Source: Schistosoma haematobium
Lineage: Eukaryota; Platyhelminthes; Trematoda; Strigeidida; Schistosomatidae
Direction: 5' to 3'
Length of the DNA: 64,000 nucleotides
Assembly: GCF_000699445.3 (NCBI RefSeq)
Contig: NC_067200.1
Span: forward strand, 1,240,001-1,304,000
Shown here: positions 21,860 to 33,645 of the stretch, piece after piece
Numbering within the stretch: the stretch's first letter is position 1
Layout of the letters: each line of letters begins with the position of its first letter
Program-made: the position numbers and the translations under genes
Notes under the pieces: generated by a model
Told to the model about the DNA's origin: nothing
Databases searched by the model: none
What the model saw: the letters and a program-made list of their open reading frames with translations, nothing else

Positions 21860-24360
21860 TCCATTGTACTGAAGTAGATAACTCTCTACCCGACAAGGAT
21901 TAGCACCACTGGTCACGGCTGATTGACAGACTGTTGTTAATGAGGTGTTATGAATGTGTTGAATATGAAATAATTTTAGAAAGTCTAGCTGATACTAAAG
22001 TAGGAATGAAAAAAGGTGTAGAGTGAATGATGAACTAGTAACAGTTTTGCCGTAGCATTGGTAATAAGATGAGAGAAAACACTGAAGTATTTGCGTCAGT
22101 GATTGATCACATTATTCAACAAAACTTGGCTAAAAATCGATCTTATTCTCATGGATTTATGAGAAACTAGTCTAGTGTGAAATAACTAGTTCTGTATTAA
22201 GTCAGGCACCATTGAACGCTTACATCAGCCTATTCAACCTTTTTTTCAAGAAAATCGTTTCACAAACATTTTTCACAATCGAACATCTATGAACACATAT
22301 ATAACTGTCGCATTACTAGAGGACACAGGCAATATCCGAACCGAGAATTCAACAGTTCTTCTATAAGCACAACGAGTTTAGGGTTGTAAGGTTACTTCCC
22401 CAATATAAGGTATTTGAAAGGACAACATTATTATCAGACTGATATACACATTCACATTGTGAGTGATATTCTAGCAGGTTCTAACGACGGATATTACCAT
22501 TGGACAACATAACTCATAATGATGAAATAACCGCTTCGATAACGAGCACTCAGATCATCATTCTTAAAGTGTGTAGTGGTATTGGACCATAACCACACAA
22601 TCCTCAAAGCTGAATACGAGATTACTCGGAAAATAGATACTCAATATTTAACGCGGAGAAATACCTAACGATGGAGAAGGCGCGAACAAGGAATTGAATG
22701 AATCGGAGTTGATCGAATGGCATGGCTCGGTCATGCAGGCGTGGTCCCTGCTAAATATTACCTTATATCTTTTATTCATATTAAATATATTGTTCTTTCT
22801 CTAGCCTAACCTTGTTCTTCATCATGTATTGGTAGTTGTTACGATACAGTGAGTTGGTGTAGACGATGATGTGAATTCCACGTAAGATCTTATAGATAAG
22901 GCAGTTATATCATGACAAATCTACAATTTTAGGATTAGGTCTATTATTTGAGCAGTACTAATATCATAGTAGACCATAATTCTACAAGTGAAATAACTAG
23001 TTTTGTAAAGTATCATAGCTTTCATCTCCCCAGTTTGAATAAACGTTTTTAAACTGACTACTTTTGCTTTTAACTCTTCTCTTTATCTAGCGTTGATTTT
23101 ACAAAGACATTTGTCACTTATGTTTTGAATGGAATAATACCTCCTGTAAGATCCATTTTGAAGGTTTTGTGTGTGTGTGTGAACATCCCTCCATGTACAC
23201 ATTTGTAGCGTGTTCCTATTGTTGTTCCTTTAGTTTTACACTTAGTTATTCTTTTTGATTCCATTCGAGTTGGTCATATTTGTATTTTATTTTAGTTTTT
23301 AATTTTCCTACACCTTCACCAAGTTTCCGTGTTTCTTCCTGAACTGCGTTTATGTTATGTTTACTTGATACTAAGTCTTGGCAGCATCAATATTGGTTTG
23401 CATTGGTTTGTTTCTCCTTTTGATTGTGTTGCTTGTATTGACTGGAATTGTACATTATTGATTGTGAATTGAGGCACAATTCCAGAATTGCAAGCATTGT
23501 GTGTTATAAAGCAATCGAGTAGTATCTTTTGAACGAATCTATGCGTGATCTATCCAGACAGGATGGAATAACATTGATTTGTTGCGATTGGTAATTTTCT
23601 CTCATCTTTTATCAACTTCCTTACGTATTGTATTTTATATTTGAATCATTGAACAATTATTGGCTGAATAGCTGAGTGGTCATATTTGTTTAGGTAATAG
23701 GGTATATTTAAATTTATAATGAATTTCACAATCGTCATTTTACCCAATCACTTTGTTTTGCTTTCAACCGGGAAAGGGCGCGTATCTAACCCACCTAGAC
23801 AGTTATTCTTCAGTCCAAACCTTCGTTTGCACCTAACACCTCCAAGAACTTGTGCGTTAATTAAAATGAAGTATCTTTCAAATTATTAAAACCGAATTTA
23901 TGTACCAGAAAATTTACGAAGTTATAGAAGGTTTTGAACATCATTCAGATATTGTCTAAATGGAGTGTTAGCGTTAATAATGGCACCAAATGATGCAATA
24001 TATATGAGACTTTTCTTTTTCTAACAAAACTTTAAACAGGATTGTAATATTGTCAGAGTGGGTATCCGTTGAGATTGCAGTAATTTTAATATTGGGATTC
24101 ATGAGTATTATACTAAACAGCCGCCCTGTGCTTTCAGGTTTTTAATTGTGGCCTAGCTCAGATTGATACATGGATTCAAACATTGTCGTATTCACCATAG
24201 TAGTTTAATTTCACATCATCAGATGGATACATTCCATGTTTTACGCTATGCAAATCATCCAGTGTATGTAAATCTGTCAGAAGTGTGACAAAAGAGGAAT
24301 CACAAAAATGACTTATCCTGATCATAAAATATGAATTTAGTTGTACAATACAACTGAGAT
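21860..24360. other. Non-coding stretch without recognised features
   Basis: AT-rich sequence with only short unsupported frames. A (GT)n run lies near 23,171-23,180. I see no exon pattern or known element. Confidence 0.5.
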
Positions 24361-24369
24361 GGTCAATGA

Positions 24370-24895
24370 TTGGAGTGTTTATTCACAGCTGGAGCAAGAC
24401 CATCTATGAATTGACAAACAGAACATTTGCTTTAACTTCTTCTTCTTCTTAGAAAAGTAGTAATAATTTGTAAAATGTGAATTTCACTCATCTTTGATGT
24501 TTGTATGTCGGGGATTGTCAGCCAGATAAACAGCATACTATTAGAAAATGATGTTGTTTTACTCTAACCAAGATTGATATTACACCCACGATACAGAACA
24601 GAGAATATCATATTATGCAATGAGGTGATCAATGATAAACGAAGTATGATCATAGCTAATTCTATAAACAAAAGAGGTCAACACAAATATGTTTTCGTTC
24701 ATTAGAGAAACACGTTGTTTACACTGAGATTGAAGAAGTAATCAATATTACTTTGAATATTTTATTGAATATTACAGAAATGATAGAACTTGATGTTATT
24801 TTATATTCAATGCGATGAATCACACAGAATTCTCGATATTTTTCAAATCTTATTCCTCAACAATCTGTTGAATGATACTTCGATTCCTGGAAAAT
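24370..24895 (+). repeat. Dispersed repeat X, diverged copy 4
   Basis: It runs parallel to 4028-4575: GTGTTTATTCACAGCTG start, AATTTCACTCATCTTTGA, AGAAAATGATGTTGTTTT, GAGGTCAACA, CACTGAGATTGAAGAAGTAAT, TTTCAAATCTTATTCCT. There are many substitutions and small indels. It is much older than the copies in region 1. Confidence 0.75.
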
Positions 24896-25830
24896 TGTAT
24901 CATTCAAAGAGTATTGGTGTTATGAAGCTAATATGATTTAGAACCGTAATTTTTGACCAAAATCACAATATTCTATAAGTTTCCTCATTCTAATAATTCT
25001 AAACTGAAATTAATCTGGTTCTAATTGCCTATAGACTTCGATATTGTAGAGATTCACGAATCGATCTGGAACATTTCTTGATAGGTTCATAGTGGCATTT
25101 ATGATCAGGGTGCTATCAAAAATGGCGATTCGATCTATCACAAAGTAACACATATTTAATTATAAAGTAAAGATGTACATGATGTCCAACTTCATTTACA
25201 TCTGGTAGATGTGTACTACAATCAATCATCTGTTTGCTAAGATATGAATGAACAAGATGTAAGATGGTTGAATGAAATGAGCAGGTAGCTTGTAAAAAAA
25301 CTTTTGCTCTATCTCACACTCGTCAATCGGAACGATATGCAGTATGGAAAGCGCATATGATTCATATATCACTGGAACAATTGTCTCCCAGTGTCATGGT
25401 CGAAAAACGTTGTAATTCAGCTATAAATTCCACGACTAACCTCTTTTAAGACTGGAACCTGTATGTCGTTGAATAATCCATGTTGATTGACTTGTATTCT
25501 CCATAATATCAGTTGACTAAGTAAGTACAAATATGTCTGTTGATATAATCTTAACTGTTTAATTTATTGCTATGGCTTAAATTGACGTTGTTATTGTCAT
25601 TAATGATTTTCTTTTACTACTTGCACAAATATCAGTAGCTTCAAACAGTGCATCGAAACACCATAGTTCAATACATGGTCTAATGCATACGAATGTTCAG
25701 ATTAACTCATTTATACTATTAAGATGTGTTCATGTTCAGATTCAAAATGATCTTATGGAAAATCATTCAGAATATTAAGTGGAGTAATGCAGCATACATG
25801 TTAGAAGTTTCTTCATCATAATCATCATCA

Positions 25831-25990
25831 TTATCTATCGCACCAGGAGCAGTTTGGCAAGTTATCAATCCATATTTATTGCCAGATGAGTTGAAAATCA
25901 TTGTTCACTAGATGAAAGATGGTTTTGGTCATGATCAAGATGCATTGTGAAAAACATTTGATGGAAGGTATACACTGGTTGAATCGGAAG
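25831..25990 (+). pseudogene. Unrecognised reading frame broken by two stops
   Basis: One frame reads SLSIAPGAVWQVINPYLLPD, then ELKIIVH, a TAG, MKDGFGHDQDAL, a TGA, then KTFDGRYTLVESEDEC and a stop. Its composition is protein-like across both stops, which suggests a decayed coding segment. I do not recognise the family, and splice signals are unclear. Confidence 0.35.
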
Positions 25991-26100
25991 ACGAATGTTA
26001 GTCATTACACACGGCCTTACCTTCCCGCAACAAAATATCTTCTTACAATGTGGATTGGTTTCTTCGAATATTCATTGTACTCACTTTTACTGTAAGTTTA

Positions 26101-26848
26101 GTTTGTTCGATAATTGTTTCGACTTTCTTCAATATGATGACATAATGTTTATCAGTGGGATTAAAACAAACAACGAATTCTTAGTTGAACCCAGAATGAA
26201 CAGTATTTTAACAAGTGGTGAGTTCAAAGTTGAAATTTATATGTTACATTCACTATTTTGATTGTCGTAATGCTGTCCTTCCAGTTAATTGATTTGTAAC
26301 GATCACATTGAAATTCTCGTGATAAGATGATGTTTAGCATTGTAAACTGTGATCAAATATTGAGATGATAGAGAGAAGATCTGTTGCTCAGAAGGTTGAT
26401 GTTGATGGTGTTGTATCTTTTGAACTGACTTATTGATTAGTTTCTCCATAAAGATGGTCTCTTCCATGTTCTATGTGCCGAGTGCTTGGCTTCTTTATTG
26501 GCACCCAGGCAATACAACTCCACCACAGTGATCAGAAATCGTCATTCGTTGTTCATCTGTGTTGCTCAGTATAATCATTTCGTTTTTACTGCAGTTATTC
26601 ACATTGGTACTCCAAACAATGATACTTCCATGCATTTTCTGGTCAAACTATTCCATCACTAAATGTCTATAGATATACTTATAATATAACATTCTCAATC
26701 AAATAATTTTAGAGTTGATTTGACAACATCCACACCTGACATAGTTAGTAAAGAAACCTTGGATCAAACGCCTGATTTTTATGGGGACATAACAGGAGCT
26801 AGACTACGGGTACACAACATAACTGAAGTCATCTGGATCAACTCCTGA
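26101..26848 (+). pseudogene. Two possible exons of an unrecognised gene
   Basis: A first exon candidate after an acceptor near 26,100 reads FDFLQYDDIMFISGIKTN, then FLVEPRMNSILTS, ending at a donor at 26,217/26,218 (GTGAGT) in phase 1. A second candidate near 26,715 reads VDLTTSTPDIVSKETLDQ, then TPDFYGDITGARLRVHNIT, and stops at 26,846-26,848. The phases agree only if the second exon begins after AG at 26,713-26,714. The candidates follow repeat X as CP391S-like sequence does at 4580, so a diverged member of that family is possible. Product unknown. Confidence 0.4.
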
Positions 26849-26849
26849 A

Positions 26850-27550
26850 AACCAAACTAATATATCCAGAAGAGATATATTCAGCCTCCATGTTTACCGT
26901 GGTCTACGACCGAATCACCAGACACCTCAAATGCATGTTATAAACCTATTATCCCAATTATCCTTGTGATTACCTTTTTTTCCTAATCCACATTGATTCT
27001 TTTTCATCGTAATTACCTCGACTATACTCTTTTTATTACATATTTTACTCGCACGTTATTATTATCACCATTATTATTAGTACTATTATATTGATAAAAA
27101 CGTAGAGCCTTACTACAAGCCATTTAGACCTTCATCAAGTGACCTACCTAATTCACAAATCACACCATCTTCAAGTATTTCCATGGTAACGCATGAGAAT
27201 GTTCATCATTGTTCACATATAACATTTTCAATTTCATTCATGACCTGTCTTATTTTGGTCTTTGTAAAATATGACAATTATTATGGATCTTTAATTGTGC
27301 AGCCTGATGATGTAATAAATTGTTCGTTTAAATATTCGTTGTGTTTGCATATTGTGTGTGTACGTTTCAACCGTTAGTTTTAAGCATAATAGCCAACCAT
27401 CAATTTTTCTAATTTATCACGTCAATCTCCCCTAATTTATACTAAGAATGTAAAACACCAATTGCAAATCAACGTAATCGAATGGTGGTTTATTGAAATT
27501 GTGGTAATGTGATAGTTCAATTCATGAGTCGAACTAAGCTAGACCAGTAT
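26850..27550. other. Non-coding stretch
   Basis: AT-rich with ATT/TTA-rich patches near 27,050-27,090. I see no recognised element. Confidence 0.4.
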
Positions 27551-27554
27551 GTAG

Positions 27555-27860
27555 AACCAAGATGCAATTGACGGTCGTCTTGTCCCGGCATGGGATTCCT
27601 ATCATTTGCTCACCGGTGACTGGCTTCAAGATGAATTTCATAAAGTTCTACTGAGAAGCCGTGATCAGTGGAAGTCAACTGTGTTTGCCGTGTTGCAGCT
27701 ACTTACTTACTTACAATGGTGGACGGTCGCACAATATCGTGGATCGGCTGATGTTAGATAATAACACCGTTGGATGCCAGCCAACTCAGTGGTCTAGAGC
27801 TTAAACATTTGCATGCGTGACCGAGTTTGTGGATGCGTATTACTGCAAGACTGTCATAAC
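27555..27860. mobile_element. Scrambled tRNA-derived SINE fragments
   Basis: A minus-strand piece with a decayed hammerhead (27,561-27,610) is followed by a plus-strand 5' region (TTCTACTGAGAAGCCGTGA near 27,647). A second plus-strand piece from 27,716 contains GTGGATCGGCTGATG, ATAACACCGTTGGATGCC and CTCAGTGGTCTAGAG. A (CTTA)n patch at 27,699-27,714 interrupts it. None of it looks active. Confidence 0.6.
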
Positions 27861-27869
27861 TTTAAAAAT

Positions 27870-29100
27870 GCTTGAAGCGATAAAAAGCACCGACTGGCTG
27901 AATGTTCTATCATAAATAAAGAATATTTGGAAAAATGGGATATTGTCATACCCATTAGTTGTGTAAAATATATTTAAGCTATTTATCGAACAGATTAGTT
28001 TATATAAGAATCCTTACAAATAGTCTCAAAGGTGAGATATCTTCCTCACCTCTCCTCTCCTTTGCAAATTCACAATTCTTCTATGAAACTCAACGGTAAA
28101 TCCTCATTTGACATTTGGGAAGACAACAATCCATGAATAGAAAAAAATTCAACCGGAACGAAGGAAACTATTTAATTGAGGATTTTTTTAAAACAACACT
28201 TTCAAACAAACAAAATAAAAATTCCGGTGGATGGGAAAAACAGTGGAAAGACAGAATAGAAATAGGAAAGTGGGAATAGAATAAAACAACAAAGATAACA
28301 ATAACGAGGTTGACAACGATAATGACAGCATCGACACATACACACACATGCTTATTTACGTGTTACTAGATTTTAAGGATTGTTAGTGTTGACTAGTTGT
28401 AGACAAATATATCAGTGTGTATATGAGTGTGAGCGTGAGTATGCTGGAACTAGATGAGTTATGAATAGTAGGTAAATAACTGTTTTACTTAAATTAAAAC
28501 ATTCACATATGATCAGGATCACTGCATAGAATGAACATGTTCGTCATTATGAATACAGTCTGTCGAATAATATTGATGTTGAGGATCATCACGAGAGGAT
28601 TATCTTAATAGCACTGGCAAGTCAGAAGTATACTATACATTATTCAGTGGTTAATGCGATGATGTTTGAAATGAACGGTATTCGATTTCAATCTCAATGT
28701 GAGCAATAACACTGAAATACAGAACAACTGACTTAACGAGTCTCAAATCTGACGGAGCAGGCATCTTGGATACTATTATTAGCCATTATTCATCTTTAAT
28801 AGAACCTTTTGACGAGAAAATGGTGGGGAGAGGCAAGAAAAACAAATATTTATATGTATAATGCGTTTTCTCGTTCATAAATAATAAGATAGAAGTCTGT
28901 GATGGATGTTTTTAGCATTATGATATTGATGATGGAAATAATGGAGGGAAGGGTCAAGTGGGTAAACGTTTTGTAAGGACAGCGTCTAATGTGCTCTTAA
29001 TAACTACAATGTTGTAAATGAACTTAATATCCAGTCGATGAAGATTTCTCAGGCTTTGCTTAGTCGTCCTGCTTTAAGTAGTTCTAGATCTTGTATATAT
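27870..29100. other. Non-coding stretch
   Basis: Simple AC/TG-rich patches (28,335-28,350, 28,418-28,444) and AT-rich sequence. No feature is supported. Confidence 0.4.
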
Positions 29101-29104
29101 ATAA

Positions 29105-30420
29105 AACAGAACCAAGACAACTTCCATCAATCTACAGACCTGTAAGACTCCCCAGTGTTGTAGTTAAAATATTGGAAGAATAGTCAAACGGACCATTACG
29201 GCATTTATGGAAAACCAATAACTTGCTAAACATAGAACAACATGGTTTTAGAAAGGGTATGTTTTTTACAACAAACTACCTTATAGCAAGGAAATTTTGG
29301 ATAAAGGTGCTAGACAACGGAAACTCAGTGGTTGTTGTCTACATAGACTTCAGAAAAGCTTTCGACAAGGTGCAAACTAATAGCCTGTTATTGAAGTTGG
29401 GAAACCTCTTTTAAAATGGATTAAGGATTTCCTAGTAGGTCGTAAACAGAAAGTAATAATCAATTAGAAGTGCTCCATCTAGAGACCAGTACTTAGTGGA
29501 TTACCTCAAGGTTCCGTCCTAGGTCCTTCGCTTTTTATAGTGTATGTTAATGATCTTCCAGGTATCGGACGGTCTCAAATATTATTATACGCTGACGATG
29601 TAAAGATCTGGCGAGTAATAACTGGAGACAGACGCATTTACTCTTCAGGCAGACTTAAATAATATGATAAACTGGTCTAAAGAGTGACTGATGCCTATCA
29701 GCGCGGCAAAGTGTGTCTACATGCACTTTGGGGATTCGAAGGTTAATACGTACATTATAGGGGAAGTGCCATTACCCGTGGTTCGGTCCCATAAGGATGA
29801 CAGTGAAGGTGACAGTGAGTCATGATCTTAAAAAGACGGCTCATTGCCGGGAGGTTGCAGTTAAGGGGTTTCGAACCATCTGGGCTTAAAAACAGACATT
29901 CCACCATCTCAAGACATTCGCTAAGTTAGATACTGCCATGTTCACCACAGTATACACATCCTTAGTGAGAACAAAGCTTGATAACTGCGTTCAGGCTGCA
30001 TGCTCCTGTCTAAGAGGTGACTCGGATATCCTAGAGAAAGTATAGAGGGCAGCTACCCGTGCAATTCCAGAACTTCGGGGTTTACCATACAAAGAGCGGC
30101 TTGAAAAGCTGAACGTCTTTACTCTGTTCTGTCGCAGACTAGGGGGAGATCGAACTTCGATGTACAGAATACTATGAACTGATTTTGGACCTAACCTATG
30201 CCCTCTTTTACTTCCCACTAGATCGGGACATCTCAGAGGACATAGCAGGAGAGTAGAAAAGCCAAGAACGAACATAAAACTCATGACATACAGGTTCTCA
30301 CAACGAATCATCAATACTTGAAACCTGCTACCCGAAGCAGTGGTGTCCACACCTTCAATAACCCTTTCAAGAGAAGACTGGAAGCTCACAGAAGCATACT
30401 AGAAAAGGAATAACATAGGC
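29105..30420 (+). pseudogene. CR1-like non-LTR retrotransposon, reverse transcriptase to C-terminus
   Basis: Shifting frames give a continuous match to a LINE reverse transcriptase. The blocks in order are a YRPVRLPSVVVKILEE-type start, [42 protein letters not shown] and [10 protein letters not shown] (catalytic YADD near 29,588). The C-terminal region has KLDNCVQAACSCLRGD, RAATRAIPELRGLPYKERL and FCRRLGGDR. Frameshifts and stops lie between the blocks, so it is dead. The order and motifs suit the CR1/jockey-type elements known in schistosomes as SR1; the exact family needs an alignment. Confidence 0.75.
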
Positions 30421-30529
30421 CGTATGCCTTCTGTCCTTACTACACAAATCTGAATCTGAGATGACAATTCTTCGCGCATAATTTGTGAATTTTAAGTTAG
30501 CGAAACAGGACTGTCAATACTGGACTCAA

Positions 30530-30870
30530 TGAATTTAAAAAGGCTCGAAGTGGAGTTGTCTTTTCTAGTTTCTAAAGAAAATTCTGATGCTTTACTTAAA
30601 GATTTAATAGTTGAGTGTGCTAAGTGCAGTATAGGTATGAAAATTCAGCATATAAAACTTCAAGTACAGGGTGATCCAGTCTTTCTTAAATGACGAATAA
30701 TTCCTTATGGTTTTGGAGATGCAGTACATAAGACATTAAAAGATTTTCGTGCGAAAAGCATAATTGAACCGATTCAGTCTTCAGAATGGGGTACTACTAT
30801 TGTTACGCCACCAAAGTCGGATGGCAAGGCAACTCATTACATAAAATAGTATAACGCAATTGTATCAACG
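30530..30870 (+). pseudogene. Ty3/gypsy polymerase fragment
   Basis: The plus-strand frame reads KIQHIKLQVQGDPVFLK, a stop, then RIIPYGFGDAVHKTLKDF, IIEPIQSSEWGTTIVTPPKS and DGKATHYIK before another stop. This is the conserved N-terminal block of gypsy reverse transcriptase (E-P-I...S-E-W-x-x-P-I-V-x-P-x-K...G). The catalytic YxDD region is missing. Confidence 0.75.
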
Positions 30871-30879
30871 AAGAACATT

Positions 30880-31370
30880 CTTTTCAATCATTTCTCATTA
30901 GGCACTCTACAATTATTTCATATTCAAATTAATCATCCATAAAATTGGCCAGATTTAAGGGCAGAGAGTACATCATCATTTGGAAATTGTGAATATGTGA
31001 ATCAGGTAATTGTTGTTTATTATATAACAAATCAATTCAGATCGGTTATGTTGGGGGCTGACTAATATGAAGTGTTAACTTGAATCAGTTTATAAGTGAA
31101 ATGAAATTGTGAGATAAATCATGATCAGAATAATTATGATCAACATGGGGTAACAGAGAGAGAGAGAATATTTTGAATACGTAATATGTAAAATAATTAG
31201 GTCAAGTATAGTAGATTTAGGGGTGGATATTGAATAAATTCCTCATAAAGGGGTTATCAAGTGTAAAGACAATAATAATAATAAGTTTGGGACATATAAT
31301 GAACATTAATCAGATTACGTCACCACATTATAATATTGATTATTAGCTAGTTGTCCAGGGTATAACGAGT
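30880..31370. other. Non-coding stretch with a short GA run
   Basis: A (GA)n run is at 31,149-31,166. No gene signal is seen. Confidence 0.4.
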
Positions 31371-31374
31371 GGCT

Positions 31375-31680
31375 GAACATACTTCTTTTGGATACAAAGC
31401 TCTGGCTTTTTGATCCGAATAGCAATTGCTTCAGCTGTCTGTAGGATTCACAGTCTGACAGAATTAGGTAGACTGCCGTTGACACGATAGATTATTGCAA
31501 AAGATTACTCCATGTTTGCTGTATTTCCTGTTCGGACTAAATGGTCTAAGATGGAGTTGTTATCAGTTTTGACAACACCTTTGCTTAGCCACACGGGTAG
31601 GTACTCACGAGCCCAAATGTACAAATTCCTAGAACATCTACCAATATCACTTGCTCCACAGGAGCAGTTGAATTGATAGA
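31375..31680 (-). pseudogene. Second Penelope-like GIY-YIG endonuclease fragment
   Basis: On the minus strand: YQFNCSCGASDIGRCSRNLY (degenerate GIY-YIG, with the Arg retained), then HLVRTGNTANM, FAIIYRVNG and ILQTAEAIAIRIKKPELCIQ. The final block is the conserved end of a schistosome Penelope endonuclease type different from the one at 8579. The frame has several stops. Confidence 0.7.
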
Positions 31681-31689
31681 TACAGAAGG

Positions 31690-31954
31690 AGGTGGCTAGT
31701 CTAGGTAACCTTGGAGTTCATTATTGATTGTGTGGAGAATACTAGTTGTAGTTTAGCTGCATTAAAAGTATAGTTTAGTATAGTATATAGTTCAAGTAAA
31801 TACTTAACTAGTAATACAACCTTTAAAAAAATGTTGATATTTATCATGAATATTCTGAATACATTTTGTATAAAAAAGTAATCTATTTTTAATAGATTAT
31901 TTTTCTCATTTATATGATCTTAATAAAAATAGTTTGACTAAATCATAATATAAT
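31690..31954. other. Non-coding stretch
   Basis: AT-rich with no recognised feature. Confidence 0.4.
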
Positions 31955-32155
31955 GGACATCTAGGATGCAGTTGGACGATCTGGACTTCGCAGATCAAAG
32001 AACACATTTTGCCGGGTAATGAAGATAGACATAAGAAAAATGAACAAGAATTGGATGAAATTAGAAAAGAAGGGCCAGGTTAGAGTGGGTTAGAGAATCC
32101 TGGTCGGTGGCCTATGCTCCTCCATTAGGAGTAACAGGCGTAAGTAAGTAAGTAA
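31955..32155 (+). mobile_element. RTE 3' fragment with internal deletion
   Basis: Positions 31,955-32,002 match the RTE reverse transcriptase region at 41,453-41,497 (ATCTAGGATGCAGTTGGACG). From about 32,002 the sequence jumps to the 3' end equivalent to 42,118 onward and finishes with GTAACAGGCGTAAGTAAGTA. About 620 bp is missing between the two parts. Confidence 0.8.
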
Positions 32156-32365
32156 TTCATAATCTATTCGGCAAAAAATGTTGTTTTTTTTACATAAACT
32201 TGATTGATTATTCATTAGTTTATATTGTTAAATGGATACCATTATGATTATTATTTTAATGATTATTTGAACGAACAATGATCATCATCATTTTAATTTT
32301 ATTAATAATCATCAATCATCTTTATGATTGATCATTTTTTTTATTGATTGATTAATTCATTCGTG

Positions 32366-32580
32366 GATTGGTTGAAGTTAGACATTAACACCGTTGGATG
32401 CCGGCTCAGTGGTCTAATGGTTAAGTGCTCGCGCGCGAAGCCAGTAGGTCCTGGGTTCGAGCCCCGGGTGGTGCGGGGTCGTGGATGCGCACTGCTGAGG
32501 AGTCCCATACTAGGACGAAACGGCCGTCCAGTGCTTCCAGGTTTTCAATGGTGGTCTAGCTTCAACTGACTCATGATTTC
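32366..32580 (+). mobile_element. tRNA-derived SINE with intact hammerhead
   Basis: This is the best-preserved copy of the family in the window. Order: GATTGGTTGAAGTTAGACAT, GGCTCAGTGGTCTAATGG (A-box region), B box GGGTTCGAGCC near 32,453-32,463, a GC-rich linker, a hammerhead at 32,489-32,534, then a 3' tail CCAGGTTTTCAATGGTGGTC. The tRNA-like 5' part implies polymerase III transcription, and the 3' half is shared by all copies. There is no coding capacity. It differs in sequence from SM-alpha but shares the promoter-then-ribozyme design. Confidence 0.85.
32489..32534 (+). ncRNA. Hammerhead ribozyme of the tRNA-derived SINE
   Basis: Stem I pairs GCACTG (32,489-32,494) with CAGTGC (32,529-32,534), 6 of 6. 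The core CTGAGGA is at 32,495-32,501. Stem II pairs GTCC (502-505) with GGAC (513-516) around loop CATACTA. GAAA is at 32,517-32,520. Stem III is the palindrome ACGGCCGT at 32,520-32,527, with the cleavage triplet GTC ending at 32,528. All invariant positions are satisfied. As in SM-alpha, stem III is a self-complementary octamer with almost no loop. Confidence 0.88.
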
Positions 32581-32856
32581 AATCTGTGTAATTCATTTGT
32601 CATTGATATCGATTATCTAATCGATTGAATATTGAATTTAATATTTTCTATTCAACCATATTTGATTATTTGATTTGTATAATGATGATTGCGAAATTCG
32701 GTACCAATTATTATATATTCTTATTGAATTTATTGATTGATTATCATTTTTCACAAAAAACGATAATTTTTTAATTTATCAGTAGTATCATTATTGAATA
32801 AAAAAAAGAATAAACCATTTTATTTATTTGTATATTGATTAAATTGTATTTCTAAA

Positions 32857-33221
32857 TGATAAGTCTTGTCGATTTGAAACGCTTTATTCATTTTCCTAAG
32901 CTGTTTTGGAAACTCGCAAGCTTGAACTACACAGCGACTTGAACACCAGAGAGAGAGAAGACGCAAAGTATGAAAGAAATACTTTACTATAAAGTTCGTT
33001 TTTTGTACAGAAAATCATGGGTATTTATAGAGTTTAGCGTTTGTTAAATCAACATTATATTTCGACTAATCCTCTAAAAGACATATTATGCTACTGACCA
33101 ATAGTAGCACGCCACATTAGAATTCTAGAATGCTCCGTCACGCTTTGATTGGCTAAGACTCTTCAGCTCCTTTTTGGGCCTCTGGAAACTCCGTTGAAAT
33201 TCTCCGAAATCCGACTCAACA
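32857..33221 (-). mobile_element. Diverged solo LTR of a gypsy-like element
   Basis: It resembles the LTR at 43,782-44,162. On the minus strand it begins TGTTGAGTCGG and ends AAGACTTATCA (TG...CA). Shared blocks include CTATGTGGCGTGCTACTA-like and the CTCTCTCTGGTGTTCAAGTC region. The 5-bp flanks (CTAAA and CTTGA) do not match, so either the edges have decayed or no target duplication survives. Confidence 0.7.
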
Positions 33222-33449
33222 CTTGATGAATCCATTTTAATGTATGAATTAAATTGATTGGAGATTTTACATTTTATTGAATATATTCAAATAGAATTTT
33301 GTATTCAAATTCAATGTTGACAATTAGAATATAATAAATACATATTTTCATCAAATAGATTGTTGAATTAAAACATATTGATGATGTGATCAATTGATTC
33401 ACCATATTGATTCAATAACATATTTTTATAAATTCATCCAACTGAGTCA

Positions 33450-33645
33450 CAAGACAAGCTCTCACATGGAATCCTACAGGACAAAGGAAAAGAGGAAGAC
33501 CAAAGAACACAATACACTGGGAAATGGAGATAGACATAAGAAAAATGAACAAGAATAGGATGGAACTAGAAAAGGTGGCCCAGGTTAGAGAATGCTGGTC
33601 GGTGGCCTATGCTCCATTTGGAGTAACAGGCGTAAGTAAGTAACT
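33450..33645 (+). mobile_element. 5'-truncated RTE 3' end
   Basis: Matches 42,071-42,274: GACAAGCTCTCACATGGAAT, CAAAGGAAAAGAGGAAGACC, then GGAGTAACAGGCGTAAGTAA. Confidence 0.85.

Noticed and set aside
29991..30389. A 132-codon minus-strand frame
   Set aside because: Antisense shadow of the CR1-like C-terminal region, which carries the conserved blocks on the plus strand.
32400..32470. A possible functional tRNA gene
   Set aside because: The A and B box regions are tRNA-like, but the sequence continues into a ribozyme and tail repeated in many copies, so it is a SINE head.
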